Shown: positions 39,310 to 49,031 of the stretch, in pieces
How the letters are laid out: every line of letters starts with the position of its first letter
Position numbering within the stretch: position 1 is the first letter of the stretch
Assembly: GCF_002817655.1 (NCBI RefSeq)
Contig: NZ_NWQK01000001.1
Span: 483,658-547,657 of the forward strand
DNA from: Candidatus Chlamydia corallus
GTDB lineage: Bacteria; Chlamydiota; Chlamydiia; Chlamydiales; Chlamydiaceae
DNA: 64,000 nt
Direction of reading: 5' to 3'
Program-made: the position numbers and the translations under genes
Notes under the pieces: model-generated
What the model was told of the DNA's origin: nothing
Database searches by the model: none
The model's input: only the letters and a program-made list of their open reading frames with translations

Positions 39310-39681
39310 TTACTTTTTAGTTGAACTTTGCACACGTTTAGAGAAAATTACTAAGTCATCACCCCTTTCATTAAGTTGAACAACAAGGTCTTCTCCCCAA
39401 GAGTCTTTAAGTAATTTCTTACCCTCTTTACACCAGGAGGCCTCTTCTACAATTGTCTCCTTATGAGCGACGATTTCTTTTAACGAAGATCCTCCTGTTG
39501 CGTACTCCATCATTAAAATATCGTATACTTTGGCACAGTTTTGCTCAGATTGAAATACCTTGCCTTTATGAATACTGCCTCTCATATTGAATGCTAAAGC
39601 ACCACCAATAATCCCTATGAGGGTGATTACAACCATCATCTCGATCAATGTAATAGATTGCTTTCTCTTTTGTTTTTTCAT
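39310..39681 (-). CDS. gspG: Type II secretion major pseudopilin GspG-like
   Basis: The 123-residue product begins KKQKRKQSITLIEMMVVITL, a prepilin-like leader and hydrophobic spine with Glu at +5. The residue before the expected cleavage is Ser, not the usual Gly. The C-terminal half contains DSWGEDLVVQL, like the W-G-x-x-Y-x-Y region of GspG. The ATG at 39679-39681 follows a strong GGAGGAG; a longer frame to 39804 overlaps gspF and has no such site. Confidence 0.88.
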   Translation of the reverse strand: MKKQKRKQSITLIEMMVVITLIGIIGGALAFNMRGSIHKGKVFQSEQNCAKVYDILMMEYATGGSSLKEIVAHKETIVEEASWCKEGKKLLKDSWGEDLVVQLNERGDDLVIFSKRVQSSTKK

Positions 39682-39704
39682 AGCGACTCCTCCGAGTATG
39701 CACT

Positions 39705-40880
39705 TTATAATGTTTGGATATTGCTTGTTAGTGGGATCAATATTGCTAACATGATCACACCGATTATCCCTCCAAGAAAAATCAGAATCACGGGTTGACA
39801 CCACGACGTTATCGCAGCCAATGTTTTTTGCGTATCCTCATTATAAATGTGAGCTACATATCCTAAAACATCACCAAGATCACCCGACTCCTCTCCCAAG
39901 GAAATCATACCTATAGCGAGCTTGGGAACCCAAGAACGCTGGGCAAGCTCCCGACTTAAAGAGCCTCCGCCAATTACAGCCTGAACAATATCTTTCATAT
40001 CCGATTTCAGCCTATCATAGGGAATCGCATCACACCCCAAGTCGAGACCTTCGATTAGGGTGCCTCCCCCCTTCAAGATCGCTGATGCAACTGAACAAAA
40101 CCTATTCACTGCTAACTTAACAACAAACTTCTTAGTTCCTGGTAAAGCAAATAACAGCTTTTCTAGCATCTTCCTCCAGGGAATACGGTGACGCATCAAA
40201 GTCCCAACGATAGCTAAAGCACTCATAGCTCCTAAAAATAGATAACGGTATTCACAAAGATAGTCGCTAACTCCAAAAACAATTTTTGTTAATCCTTTGA
40301 CTTCCATATTTTCAAAGGTTTCTTTTAATGAGGGAATCACTCCTAGCAAGAAGAAAAGCATCACACCAAAAGAAAATACAAGTAAGACAAAAGGATAGCT
40401 TAACGCTCCTATCATCTTCCTTGAAATCTGGGCACGTTCTTCTAATACGACGATAATATTTTGCAAACATCCTTCCAGGTTTCCCACACTTTCTCCAGCA
40501 GCCACACCGCTACAATAAAAATGATCAAAAATATTAGGATGTGCTGCCATAGCTTGAGATAAAGACCCACCCGACCTTAGCGTTTCCATAAATGATGTGA
40601 GCAAAAGTCCCATTTTCTGCCCATGATACTGATCTCTTAAAGATACCAGGCTTTCGTATAGAGGCAATCCCGAACGGAGGAGGAGGAGGAGCTGTTTTGT
40701 AAAAATAATCAGTTCGGAACTTTTAATGCTCACCCTTCGCAGGGCTATCTCTCGAATGTTTAAAATTTGGATATTTTCCTGCGCGAGCTTTTCCCTAGCC
40801 TCTTCTATATGAAGGGCTTCTAAACATCCACGTTTTCTTCGTTCCCTAGAATCTAAATACGTATACCGATATCGAGGCAT
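39705..40880 (-). CDS. gspF: Type II secretion inner-membrane platform protein GspF
   Basis: GspF is the polytopic platform protein of the T2S assembly. The 391 residues hold two copies of the GspF domain, with three membrane segments (one after the first domain, two around the second). Family stretches are FTKQLLLLLRSGLPLYESL and the glycine-rich GEESGDLGDVL. GGGAGGAC precedes the ATG at 40878-40880. It is 9 nt downstream of gspE. Confidence 0.95.
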   Translation of the reverse strand: MPRYRYTYLDSRERRKRGCLEALHIEEAREKLAQENIQILNIREIALRRVSIKSSELIIFTKQLLLLLRSGLPLYESLVSLRDQYHGQKMGLLLTSFMETLRSGGSLSQAMAAHPNIFDHFYCSGVAAGESVGNLEGCLQNIIVVLEERAQISRKMIGALSYPFVLLVFSFGVMLFFLLGVIPSLKETFENMEVKGLTKIVFGVSDYLCEYRYLFLGAMSALAIVGTLMRHRIPWRKMLEKLLFALPGTKKFVVKLAVNRFCSVASAILKGGGTLIEGLDLGCDAIPYDRLKSDMKDIVQAVIGGGSLSRELAQRSWVPKLAIGMISLGEESGDLGDVLGYVAHIYNEDTQKTLAAITSWCQPVILIFLGGIIGVIMLAILIPLTSNIQTL

Positions 40881-40889
40881 CTGTCCTCC

Positions 40890-42380
40890 CTAATCATACC
40901 GCTTTGTAACTCTTAAGACTTCTGCCAGGGTAGTCTCGCCAGATAAAACAAGAGCTATGCCGTGCTCTAATATTGGTAAAAATCCGTTTTGTTCGGCAGT
41001 TTCTCGTAGGACATGGTAGGGGGAGTGTGAAGCAACTTCGGAACGAAATATTGTATTCGGACGTAAAAACTCGTAAATTCCTTGTCTTCCTTTATATCCA
41101 GAACGGAAACAGTGTATGCACCCCTGACCCCGATATAAAGGAGTTTCTGTATCTTTCCCTAAAGAAGCTAAAAAAGATTTTTCCTGGTGCTCGGGAGTAT
41201 AGGCGACCCTACAGTAGGGGCAGATTGTTCGCACCAATCTCTGTGCAACGACACCCACGAGCGTTGCTGATAACAAATAAGACTCTACACCCATATCAAG
41301 AAGTCGAGGAATCGCAGAAATCGCATCATTTGTATGGAGGGTGCTTACTACCAAATGTCCTGTAAGAGCTGCTTGTATTGCGATTTCTGCAGTTTCCTGA
41401 TCCCGGATTTCTCCGACCATGAGAATATCAGGATCTTGGCGCAATAGATGCCGTAAACCTCGTGCGAAAGTCAGCCCAATTTTAGGCTTAACAGCAATCT
41501 GAGCAATCCCCTGCAGTTTATATTCTGGAGGATCTTCGATCGTCATGATATTTGTTAAAGGGCCTTTAAGCTCTTGTAATAAACTATAGAGGGTCGTAGT
41601 TTTACCACTCCCTGTGGGTCCTGTAACAAGAAGAATCCCTTCGGGAGCTGTTATCGTATCTTTAAATAGTATTTCGGTATCCTTAGGCATACGCAGGCCC
41701 GCGATATCCAAAATTACATTGCGTTTATCTAAAATACGCAAAACAACACGCTCTCCATAAATCACAGGAACCGTGCTGACACGCATGTCAACTTCCTGAC
41801 CACCAATTTGGATCTTAATACGCCCATCTTGAGGAAGGCGGTGCTCAGCAATGTCCATCTTTGCCAGGACTTTAAGCCGGGTCGTTAATGCCGAACGAAG
41901 GTGGGAGGGAGGCGAATGACGATCATGGAGCACACCATCAATGCGATAGCGGATCCTCATAGAATCTTCGCCAGGCTCGAAATGAATATCCGAAGACCGC
42001 TCCTCAATAGCTTCTTTCAAGATCAAGTTTAACAGGCGCACCACTGGAATCGTATCGGTATTCTCTAGAAGATCTTCTTCTTCTGGAATTGCAGTGGAAT
42101 CTTCCTCTTTCATTGTTAACAACATATCGGAAACATTACCTTCACGATTGCTGTAAAGCTGCTGTAGACGCTGCAGAATCTCCGATTCATCTTTTAGCAC
42201 AAAACGAATCGGCTTTTTTATTAACAGCTTGACTTCATCTTGAGCAATTACTGAAGTCGCGGTTGCATGAGCTATGGTAATTGCCTCGCTACTCTCTTCA
42301 ATAGGCAGGAGGCAGTGTTTCTTTAAAAATGTATAGGGGAGGATATTCAAAAGCTCCTGAGATAAAAAATTAGCAACCAT
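40890..42380 (-). CDS. gspE: Type II secretion ATPase GspE
   Basis: GspE is the hexameric cytoplasmic ATPase that drives pseudopilus assembly. The 496 residues show Walker [13 protein letters not shown] near 258, the Asp box MTIEDPPEY, Walker B ILMVGEIRDQETAEIA, and the His box LVVSTLHTNDA. A tetracysteine zinc site is present (CPYC and CIHC). The start overlaps the end of gspD by 11 nt. Confidence 0.96.
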   Translation of the reverse strand: MVANFLSQELLNILPYTFLKKHCLLPIEESSEAITIAHATATSVIAQDEVKLLIKKPIRFVLKDESEILQRLQQLYSNREGNVSDMLLTMKEEDSTAIPEEEDLLENTDTIPVVRLLNLILKEAIEERSSDIHFEPGEDSMRIRYRIDGVLHDRHSPPSHLRSALTTRLKVLAKMDIAEHRLPQDGRIKIQIGGQEVDMRVSTVPVIYGERVVLRILDKRNVILDIAGLRMPKDTEILFKDTITAPEGILLVTGPTGSGKTTTLYSLLQELKGPLTNIMTIEDPPEYKLQGIAQIAVKPKIGLTFARGLRHLLRQDPDILMVGEIRDQETAEIAIQAALTGHLVVSTLHTNDAISAIPRLLDMGVESYLLSATLVGVVAQRLVRTICPYCRVAYTPEHQEKSFLASLGKDTETPLYRGQGCIHCFRSGYKGRQGIYEFLRPNTIFRSEVASHSPYHVLRETAEQNGFLPILEHGIALVLSGETTLAEVLRVTKRYD

Positions 42381-44634
42381 CGTATTCTCGCCCTTCTACC
42401 TGAGATAAAGGTACGCCTGCTAGGGGAAGCATGTCTAATTTTTTATGAGCAGCTCGTGCTGCAGCTTCGCTAGCTGCTAAAGCTTTACGGAACTCTTCTC
42501 CCTCTCCAGGACGAGAAGATAGTAAAGCCTCTTCTTGACGTCCTTGTTGTTCCACGGGGTTTTCTAAAATTTTTGGAGTGATAAATACAAACATTTCCGT
42601 GAGGCTGTCTGATGTAGAACTCATTCCAAATAACTTCCCAATACCAGGAATTTCTCCAAGGAAAGGAATGCCGTCATGAGAATCTGACATCTGTTTGCAA
42701 CGCAAACCTCCAATAATCACAGTCTCTCCGTCAGCTATGCGTACCTTATTGGTAATATTACGCCTGGTAACATCAGGGCGATCATCATGATTCTTTCCCG
42801 TAGTATCAAAGGTGATGTCTGTCTCTAGAGTAATGTAATTTTTCCCATCTTCTTCTCCCATGTTAATTACTGGGAGCATTTTTATCATAATACCGTACTG
42901 TGCACGATTGTACTGTAATTTATCTTTATCTGAAGAAACCGCTATAGACATCTCATCAACCACGGCAATCCGTGCTGGAGTTTGGTTCATAGTGACTACC
43001 GAAGGACTCGCATTAATCCGAACGTCCTCTTGAGCCATTAAAAATTGATAGGCAAGATCGTATCCAGGAACTACTGAGGATCCTGTACTTCCTTTAAACA
43101 AAAATTCTAAGATTCCAGCTCCTCCCACCCAAGATACAGAAGGACTGCAACCTTTTTTACAGACTTCTTCACCAAGACGTAGAAGATTCAACCCAGATTT
43201 CTGTTCATGTGCCAGTTTTCTTTCAAATAGCAGCACCTCAATACGAACCATCTTTTTAGGAACATCGAGCTTTTTAAGTAGCATTTGAATGCGTGGAAGA
43301 GCTTCTTTCTCAACCACCATAATAAGTGTCCCTGTCTTAGAGTCGGCAATAAAGTTTCCATACTTCACAGAACCATCTTTGCCAGAAGAGCTTACCGTAG
43401 TATCAATTTGGATTGAGGTGTTTAATTGTGACCCACACCCATCACCAGCTCCAATGCTACCTTTATTCTCCCCAGAGAAGACGTCATGGACTTGGGAAAG
43501 CAAAGCAGCCAACTCTTGTGGGTCGGAGTGCTTGACGTTATACCAAAATACCGTTTTATCTGTAGGATTCTCAATACCCTCTTCGACCTCTCGAATCAGA
43601 TTAAGTGCTTGCTGCACTAAAGCCGATGTCCCGCTTAAAAACAACGAACGCCCTTGATATTGTAAAGGCACAACACGAAGCCCTAAAGATTCTTCGCTCA
43701 CATCTTTAGTTAGATCTTCACGAAACGCTGCGTTAAGAATAGAAATCATCTCCCCAGCATCGATTTTAGTTAAAGGAATGATCCGATACTCTTGACGTAT
43801 GCTGTCTGACTGTACAAAATTATAAATCTTAAGAAGTTCGTCTACTTCTCCTGCAGTACCAAAAATCCACACACGACCTGCTATAACATCCACGTGTGTT
43901 GTTTCAGGATTAATGAACTTCTTTAAGACATGTTGATTGGTATGCGCGTCTATGGTCGAATGCAATACAAAACCAATATAAGCCGTCTCTGGGAGAGCCT
44001 CTAAATCCTTCCTACAAGAAAAGACTCCAGCAACACTACAGCCTTCCTTACGCATTGTATAAAGTTCTTTAATCCAGGGACTGACCTCGCGTACACCAAT
44101 TCCTAAACGAGATAAAATCTGTGTGAGGCACTCTTCGAAAGACTCTTTAGGAACTACAAATTTTGATAATGTCGCAATTTTAATTGATCCAATCTCTTGA
44201 GGAATCAAGTAGACTGTGTCTTCCGTTCCATAATCAGTAACAAGGTTATAAATCGTAGTCTCTGGATGATTCCAGAGAGCATAGTCTTCAAGATTTCCTC
44301 CTTTATCACGAATTTCTGCTGCCCAAAGTTCTTCAATTTCTCGAAGATGCCTTCGTACCTTACCAATTCTCTGAAGTAAGTCTTTCCAAAGCGCTTCATC
44401 CTCAATTCCAGCATCCCGTAGCTGATGTGCTTCATCATACAACTTTCTAAGCTGAAGACTATATTCTCTCATATTCGCATTAAACGAGGCTGTTCCCGCA
44501 TAGTCATCTGTTCCATTCCCAGCATGCTCTAGAGAGGCCATCTTCTCTGCTATGGTTAAAGCCATCCCACAAGGACAATAGAGCATTCCTGATAAGGCAA
44601 CTAAGTGTAGTAAAGAATTACGCCAAAAAACCAT
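42370..44634 (-). CDS. gspD: Type II secretion outer-membrane secretin GspD
   Basis: GspD forms the outer-membrane channel. The 754-residue protein has an N-terminal signal (LLHLVALSGMLYCPCGMA) and an unusual helical segment (about 30-110). N-domain repeats follow, for example PLTKIDAGEMISILNAAF and NVKHSDPQELAALLSQV, then the secretin core VRIEVLLFERKL through TVIIGGLRCKQ and VFITPKIL. The ATG directly follows the stop of the upstream gene (TAGATG). A glycine-rich stretch lies between the N-domains. Confidence 0.93.
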   Translation of the reverse strand: MVFWRNSLLHLVALSGMLYCPCGMALTIAEKMASLEHAGNGTDDYAGTASFNANMREYSLQLRKLYDEAHQLRDAGIEDEALWKDLLQRIGKVRRHLREIEELWAAEIRDKGGNLEDYALWNHPETTIYNLVTDYGTEDTVYLIPQEIGSIKIATLSKFVVPKESFEECLTQILSRLGIGVREVSPWIKELYTMRKEGCSVAGVFSCRKDLEALPETAYIGFVLHSTIDAHTNQHVLKKFINPETTHVDVIAGRVWIFGTAGEVDELLKIYNFVQSDSIRQEYRIIPLTKIDAGEMISILNAAFREDLTKDVSEESLGLRVVPLQYQGRSLFLSGTSALVQQALNLIREVEEGIENPTDKTVFWYNVKHSDPQELAALLSQVHDVFSGENKGSIGAGDGCGSQLNTSIQIDTTVSSSGKDGSVKYGNFIADSKTGTLIMVVEKEALPRIQMLLKKLDVPKKMVRIEVLLFERKLAHEQKSGLNLLRLGEEVCKKGCSPSVSWVGGAGILEFLFKGSTGSSVVPGYDLAYQFLMAQEDVRINASPSVVTMNQTPARIAVVDEMSIAVSSDKDKLQYNRAQYGIMIKMLPVINMGEEDGKNYITLETDITFDTTGKNHDDRPDVTRRNITNKVRIADGETVIIGGLRCKQMSDSHDGIPFLGEIPGIGKLFGMSSTSDSLTEMFVFITPKILENPVEQQGRQEEALLSSRPGEGEEFRKALAASEAAARAAHKKLDMLPLAGVPLSQVEGREYDGC

Positions 44635-45945
44635 CTACGACCCCCCACGATTGGCTGTCCCTTGATTCGCTGCGGCGACACGTGTGTTCGAAGACACTTC
44701 TTGAGAGACAGCGGTAAGCTCAAATCCTTGTTTTAATGGTAAACTTATTGTTTCTACTAAAGTCCTTTGTGCATTAAACATGTGTCCTCGCAACACGAAC
44801 CCTCGAAGATCCTTTTCTAACTTTTCAAAGACCAAAAGAGGTCCCGTGGCCCTTCCCGTAAGGTAATCTTGAATCTGCTCCGCTTTAGAAAGTTTTTCCC
44901 AACCCGTAGCGGTTCTTAATATCCAATCATCAGGAGAAAGAATCAGCCTCTGTCCCCCAACTAAAACGATAGGCTTTGACCATGAGCGCATACCAATGAA
45001 CTCTATTTCACGTACTATCTCGTTGATTTCGATAGGCGAAGGGAGCCCCTTGACAAGACTTATGGTCTGCCGTTGTGTACCACCGACATTCCACAAATCG
45101 GCAATCATCACCTTATCGTCTATTCTTTTTACCTCAAAAAGAGGCACTGCCGTGCTTGATCCTTGAAATTCTCCGCAGGTCTGCCAAAAGTTGCCGTCCC
45201 AAAGCAAAACATCTCCAACAGCAAGGTATCGACTATAATTTTCTTCATCACTCGATACAAAATCCACACGTTCTTTTGTCACCTTATCAGCGTACTCAGA
45301 TCCCCCATGCATCAACAGGAACTTGTCAACTCCTATACGACGTATCTTTTGCTTTACTGGGAAGCTAGCATCTACCCGAATCCCCCCAATCTCCCAACAG
45401 TCTAGTTTAGTGGCTGGAGGATTTAAAAATAAGGTTTCATAATCTCGCGGCTTCGAGATGAGCTCCTTATTTAAACCTTGCAGACGTACTTTGACTTCAA
45501 CTCTACCGTCAACGCTCACAGAAAAACACTCGATCCAGAGCTCTGTTGGCACCCCTTTAGGGCTGAAGGAATAGACAGGACCTCGAGAAGAAGGAGTCAC
45601 ATTTAAATAGATCCTCTCCTTAAGAGAGGCTACGTAATGCTCTTTTGAAGAGGCCAACTGCAATGAAAACTTTCTACCACAAGCATCTGGTCTATCGTTA
45701 CTGCCAAGAAAAATCACCTCTTTCCTCAAGTCAGGCAACCTCTCTTCTAAATCTGGAAAATTTAAAGCCCAAGGCCCTCCTGAGAGATTCTCTTCCTGAG
45801 GAAACCCTCGAATCCCCCCAAAACTTTCTTGGGCGCTCAAAGAAATACTATATAAATCTGTTGCATAGTTAGGTGAATAGCACAGCATCCAAAGAAGCGC
45901 GATGAAACTCACAAAACTATAACCTATCGAAAGAAGCTGGTACAT
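44635..45945 (-). CDS. T2S-operon proximal protein, membrane anchored, unassigned
   Basis: The 436-residue product opens with a single hydrophobic segment (GYSFVSFIALLWMLCYSP). A long beta-rich extracytoplasmic part follows, then a C-terminal tail rich in Asn, Ala and Ser. It directly precedes gspD with no gap. In other T2S operons this place is taken by GspC, a bitopic protein linking platform and secretin. The topology fits but I see no clear GspC homology. CT573 position (recalled). Confidence 0.72.
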   Translation of the reverse strand: MYQLLSIGYSFVSFIALLWMLCYSPNYATDLYSISLSAQESFGGIRGFPQEENLSGGPWALNFPDLEERLPDLRKEVIFLGSNDRPDACGRKFSLQLASSKEHYVASLKERIYLNVTPSSRGPVYSFSPKGVPTELWIECFSVSVDGRVEVKVRLQGLNKELISKPRDYETLFLNPPATKLDCWEIGGIRVDASFPVKQKIRRIGVDKFLLMHGGSEYADKVTKERVDFVSSDEENYSRYLAVGDVLLWDGNFWQTCGEFQGSSTAVPLFEVKRIDDKVMIADLWNVGGTQRQTISLVKGLPSPIEINEIVREIEFIGMRSWSKPIVLVGGQRLILSPDDWILRTATGWEKLSKAEQIQDYLTGRATGPLLVFEKLEKDLRGFVLRGHMFNAQRTLVETISLPLKQGFELTAVSQEVSSNTRVAAANQGTANRGGS

Positions 45946-46019
45946 ATTGAGGGCAGGCTAAAAATAAAGTTATAAGATAACTTAAAAAACAAAAAAAATC
46001 AATTTATAAAAAGAAACAA

Positions 46020-46046
46020 TCGATTTAAAGTTAAAAACTAAATCGA
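46020..46046 (-). terminator. Weak hairpin between pepP and the T2S operon
   Basis: TCGATTTA and TAAATCGA pair over 8 bp with an 11-nt loop in a very AT-rich 108-bp gap. On the minus strand it lies just after the pepP stop, and T-rich DNA follows. It could end the mutL-pepP transcript or be part of the T2S operon control region. Confidence 0.4.
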
Positions 46047-46053
46047 ATTTAAT

Positions 46054-47121
46054 TTATAAATAAACTAACTCTGAGACTACAGGACGTGCAGTTAAACTAA
46101 AATTTTTATCTTTATCTATACATAAGGTATCCTCTATCCGAATCCCTCCAATCCCAGGAAAATAGACTCCTGGTTCCACGGTAATAGTCATCCCAGACTG
46201 GAGTTTCACTTGACTCCCTTTTGGAGAACAAGGGTATTCGTGAATATTTCGTCCGACTCCATGCCCGATTCCATGGATAAAATAGCTATCAAGGTTATGC
46301 TCCTGGAGAACACGCACAGCTTCTGCATCAATCTCTCCCCAAAGAACTCCTTCTTTGCAAAGAGCCATGGCTCGCTTTTGCGCTTCCACAACGACAGAAT
46401 AACTCTCCAAGAGCTTAGGATGCGGCATCCCTAATGCCGTCATCCGCGTCATATCAGAGCAGTACCCGTTCAAAAGAACTCCAATATCAATAAGAACAAT
46501 ATCTCCTTTCCTTAAAGGTCTGTCTGTAGGAATCGCGTGGGGAAAAGCAGAATGTTCTCCGAAAGCAATAATTGGAGGGAATGAGGGCCCTTCGGCTCCC
46601 GCCTCGGCCCAGAAAACGCGAAGTTGTCTAACTACCTCTTTTTCTGTTATTCCCTCTTGAAGTAATGTCAATACGTAATCATATCCTAAAGATCCTAGAG
46701 ATGCAGCTTCTTGCATGCACCTAATTTCTTCCTGAGATTTTATACTACGAATTTTCTCTGTAAAGTATTCTAGAGGCTCCCAAAGACAGGGAAACACTTG
46801 TCTCTGTGCAAACTTATGATAGACTGTCGAAGCACTATCAAATCCAATTTTTTGATACCTCTGTTTTTGGATATATGACGATAAGTCTTCGACAACATCC
46901 TGACTCAAAAAAGTAAGGGGCACACGTTGGATATGAGCATAGAGATCTTTATCCATTCTGTAGACAAAGAACATCACTTCTTGTTGTCCTATCAATAAAA
47001 TGCCTGCAATTGCTTCATCATTCAGAAAATAAGCAAGATCTTCGCTTTTTTCCACAAAAATAGCATCAAGATTATGTGCTGTAAGAGCTCTTTGAGCACG
47101 TAAAATACGATCATGAGACAT
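46054..47121 (-). CDS. pepP: Xaa-Pro aminopeptidase / proline peptidase (M24)
   Basis: An M24 metallopeptidase that removes residues next to proline. The 355-residue product has a creatinase-like N-terminal domain, then the pita-bread catalytic domain. Metal ligands are visible in DIGVLLNGYCSDMTR (two Asp), HGIGHGVG (His), TVEPGVYF (Glu) and IEDT (Glu). The ATG at 47119-47121 is preceded by GAAGGA; an in-frame TTG 5 codons earlier overlaps that site. It follows mutL closely on the same strand. Confidence 0.9.
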   Translation of the reverse strand: MSHDRILRAQRALTAHNLDAIFVEKSEDLAYFLNDEAIAGILLIGQQEVMFFVYRMDKDLYAHIQRVPLTFLSQDVVEDLSSYIQKQRYQKIGFDSASTVYHKFAQRQVFPCLWEPLEYFTEKIRSIKSQEEIRCMQEAASLGSLGYDYVLTLLQEGITEKEVVRQLRVFWAEAGAEGPSFPPIIAFGEHSAFPHAIPTDRPLRKGDIVLIDIGVLLNGYCSDMTRMTALGMPHPKLLESYSVVVEAQKRAMALCKEGVLWGEIDAEAVRVLQEHNLDSYFIHGIGHGVGRNIHEYPCSPKGSQVKLQSGMTITVEPGVYFPGIGGIRIEDTLCIDKDKNFSLTARPVVSELVYL

Positions 47122-47125
47122 ATAA

Positions 47126-48868
47126 TTATCCTTCAATAAAGTCGGAGTCTAAAATTAACCGACGAATTCGTGCACCGTCAAATCCTTTTTCAGGCTTCCC
47201 TAAGCCCCAAAGAAGGGCGAGCCAAGAAACATCAAAAACATGCTGATGTTTAGAAAAGGCAGCTTGTGCCAAAGTCTCCTTCATCAACAACAGTAAAGTC
47301 TCTGAGTTTATCTCTGTAGAGCCTCTTGCTGCCAATAGCAACAGCCATTCTTTTAACTCTTCTTCACCAATTACAGTTGGAGTACTTTCAATAGAAAAAG
47401 TACAGGGTCCCACTTGTGATATCTCTATTCCTAAATCGCACAATGCTTCCCTATGATGAGAAAAGAAAGAAGACTCCTCAGATGTAACCTGAAGGCGTAG
47501 GGGAATCAATAGTGTTTGTGATTGATACATGCGACGCGTCTCTTCCATCAAAGACAAAAAAAATAGATGCTTTCGCGCTGCTGCTGTAAAGATAACGTGT
47601 ACTCCCTCGATGTCCTCAGCAAGCACAACGCGACCTAGAGAAGTCAAAAAGCGAACGTCTCTACAATGCGTCCAATCCATTTGGAAATTGGGTCGTTGAA
47701 ATGGAATGCCTTTTTTCCCCAAGAAATGGCGTTCTGAATTAGGTTGAAGACTATTTTGAGAAAACTCACAACTCTCTTCTTCTTTCAAATCTAAATCGCT
47801 TGTTTGCAACATACGGAATGTTGGCGGGGACACAGGCCTTTCTATCTCTTGATCGGTACGACATATCATGCCAGGAGGGCAAGTTAGAGTTTCTATGATT
47901 GCTTCTTTAATACAATCGCCAACAAGTTCTTCTTTGAGAATCCGGGCTTCTATTTTTTGCGGGTGCACATTAAAATCACACCACGAAGAAGGAAGGTACA
48001 GTTTCAGAACAAAAACAGGATACCTTTGGAGAGGCAGAAGGAAAGAATAGGCGTCCCCTACTTTCCTAGAGATAAATAAAGATTCTATAGGACGATTATT
48101 AATAAAAATTTTCTGTCCCTGACGTGTTGGACGATGGAAGCTGGGGGAGCCTAAAAACCCTACAATACGGACAGAATTCTCTTCCTTATCTATGTTAAGG
48201 GCATCCTGCATGAAGTTGCCCCCCATAACATAGGCTACTCTTTCTTGAAACCCTTGTTGTTTAGAGATTTGAATTTCACGACGCCCTTCACTAATCCAAG
48301 ACCAACCGACATTTTCTGTAGATAAAATCCGATTTTCTATCAGTTTTCGAATCCCTAAACGATCAGATTGCGAGCTCTTTTGGAAGCCACGACGGACAGG
48401 GACATTATAGAAAAGAGAGTTAACAATAACTGTTGTGCCTAATTGCCGGGCACAAGGCTCGCAGGAAATGACATTGCCTCCATGAATTACAGCGCGCACA
48501 CCCTTGTCTCCTTCGACAGAAGATAGGATTTCCATTTTAGAAATAGAGGCTATTGAGGGAAGCGCCTCACCCCGGAAGCCAAAGCTATTTAGAGAAAAAA
48601 CGTCGGAAAATTCTTTTATTTTTGAAGTGGCGTGACGCTGCAGAGCTAAGGGAATCTCTTCGGCTCTGAAGCCACAACCATTATCTTTAATAATGATCAC
48701 GCCCTGTCCCCCTCCTAAAGTCTCGATTTCTATTTCATCAGCCCCAGCGTCTAAGGAATTCTCGATAAGCTCTTTAACAACAGAAATGGAGTTTTCAATG
48801 ACCTCGCCAGCAGCAATTTGATTAATAGTGAGGGGATCAAGTAACTGAATAGGCCTTCTCACAGACAT
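47126..48868 (-). CDS. mutL: DNA mismatch repair protein MutL
   Basis: MutL couples mismatch recognition by MutS to strand removal. The N-terminal GHKL ATPase has ELIENSLDAGA (about 33-43), DNGCGF (about 62-67) and GFRGEALPSI. The C-terminal dimerisation domain is present, but the metal-dependent nuclease motif DQHA(x)2E(x)4E of many MutL proteins is not: the corresponding region reads FTAAARKHLFF. The 580-residue length is normal. The ATG at 48866-48868 follows AAGG; a TTG 9 codons earlier is less likely. Confidence 0.94.
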   Translation of the reverse strand: MSVRRPIQLLDPLTINQIAAGEVIENSISVVKELIENSLDAGADEIEIETLGGGQGVIIIKDNGCGFRAEEIPLALQRHATSKIKEFSDVFSLNSFGFRGEALPSIASISKMEILSSVEGDKGVRAVIHGGNVISCEPCARQLGTTVIVNSLFYNVPVRRGFQKSSQSDRLGIRKLIENRILSTENVGWSWISEGRREIQISKQQGFQERVAYVMGGNFMQDALNIDKEENSVRIVGFLGSPSFHRPTRQGQKIFINNRPIESLFISRKVGDAYSFLLPLQRYPVFVLKLYLPSSWCDFNVHPQKIEARILKEELVGDCIKEAIIETLTCPPGMICRTDQEIERPVSPPTFRMLQTSDLDLKEEESCEFSQNSLQPNSERHFLGKKGIPFQRPNFQMDWTHCRDVRFLTSLGRVVLAEDIEGVHVIFTAAARKHLFFLSLMEETRRMYQSQTLLIPLRLQVTSEESSFFSHHREALCDLGIEISQVGPCTFSIESTPTVIGEEELKEWLLLLAARGSTEINSETLLLLMKETLAQAAFSKHQHVFDVSWLALLWGLGKPEKGFDGARIRRLILDSDFIEG

Positions 48869-48988
48869 AGCTGCCTTGGTTAAATTCCTAAACAAGCAAA
48901 TTAAAATACCCTAACGCTAATGTCAAGAAAGCTTCCACCTGATTTCTATTTTTTCTTAAAAATGAACAACTTAGAAAATTATTTAATG

Positions 48989-49007
48989 AATAATAAAAAA
49001 TATTATT
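48989..49007. repeat. AT-only dyad, AATAATA-N5-TATTATT (second copy)
   Basis: The same 7-bp arms as at 12443-12461, with centre AAAAA instead of AAAGA. It lies 84 bp before the start of the T3S chaperone gene. Confidence 0.4.
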
Positions 49008-49031
49008 ACTAAGAAGCTTGTTTTTAGAGAA

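Noticed and set aside
41581..41660. Possible transposase or ATPase pseudogene suggested by P-loop on the minus strand
   Set aside because: It is the Walker A of gspE in a fully intact gene; no insertion sequence or transposase was found anywhere in the window.
45967..45983. Short 7-bp hairpin AAGTTAT-AAG-ATAACTT before the T2S operon
   Set aside because: Short, AT-only and in a very AT-rich gap; not distinguishable from chance.
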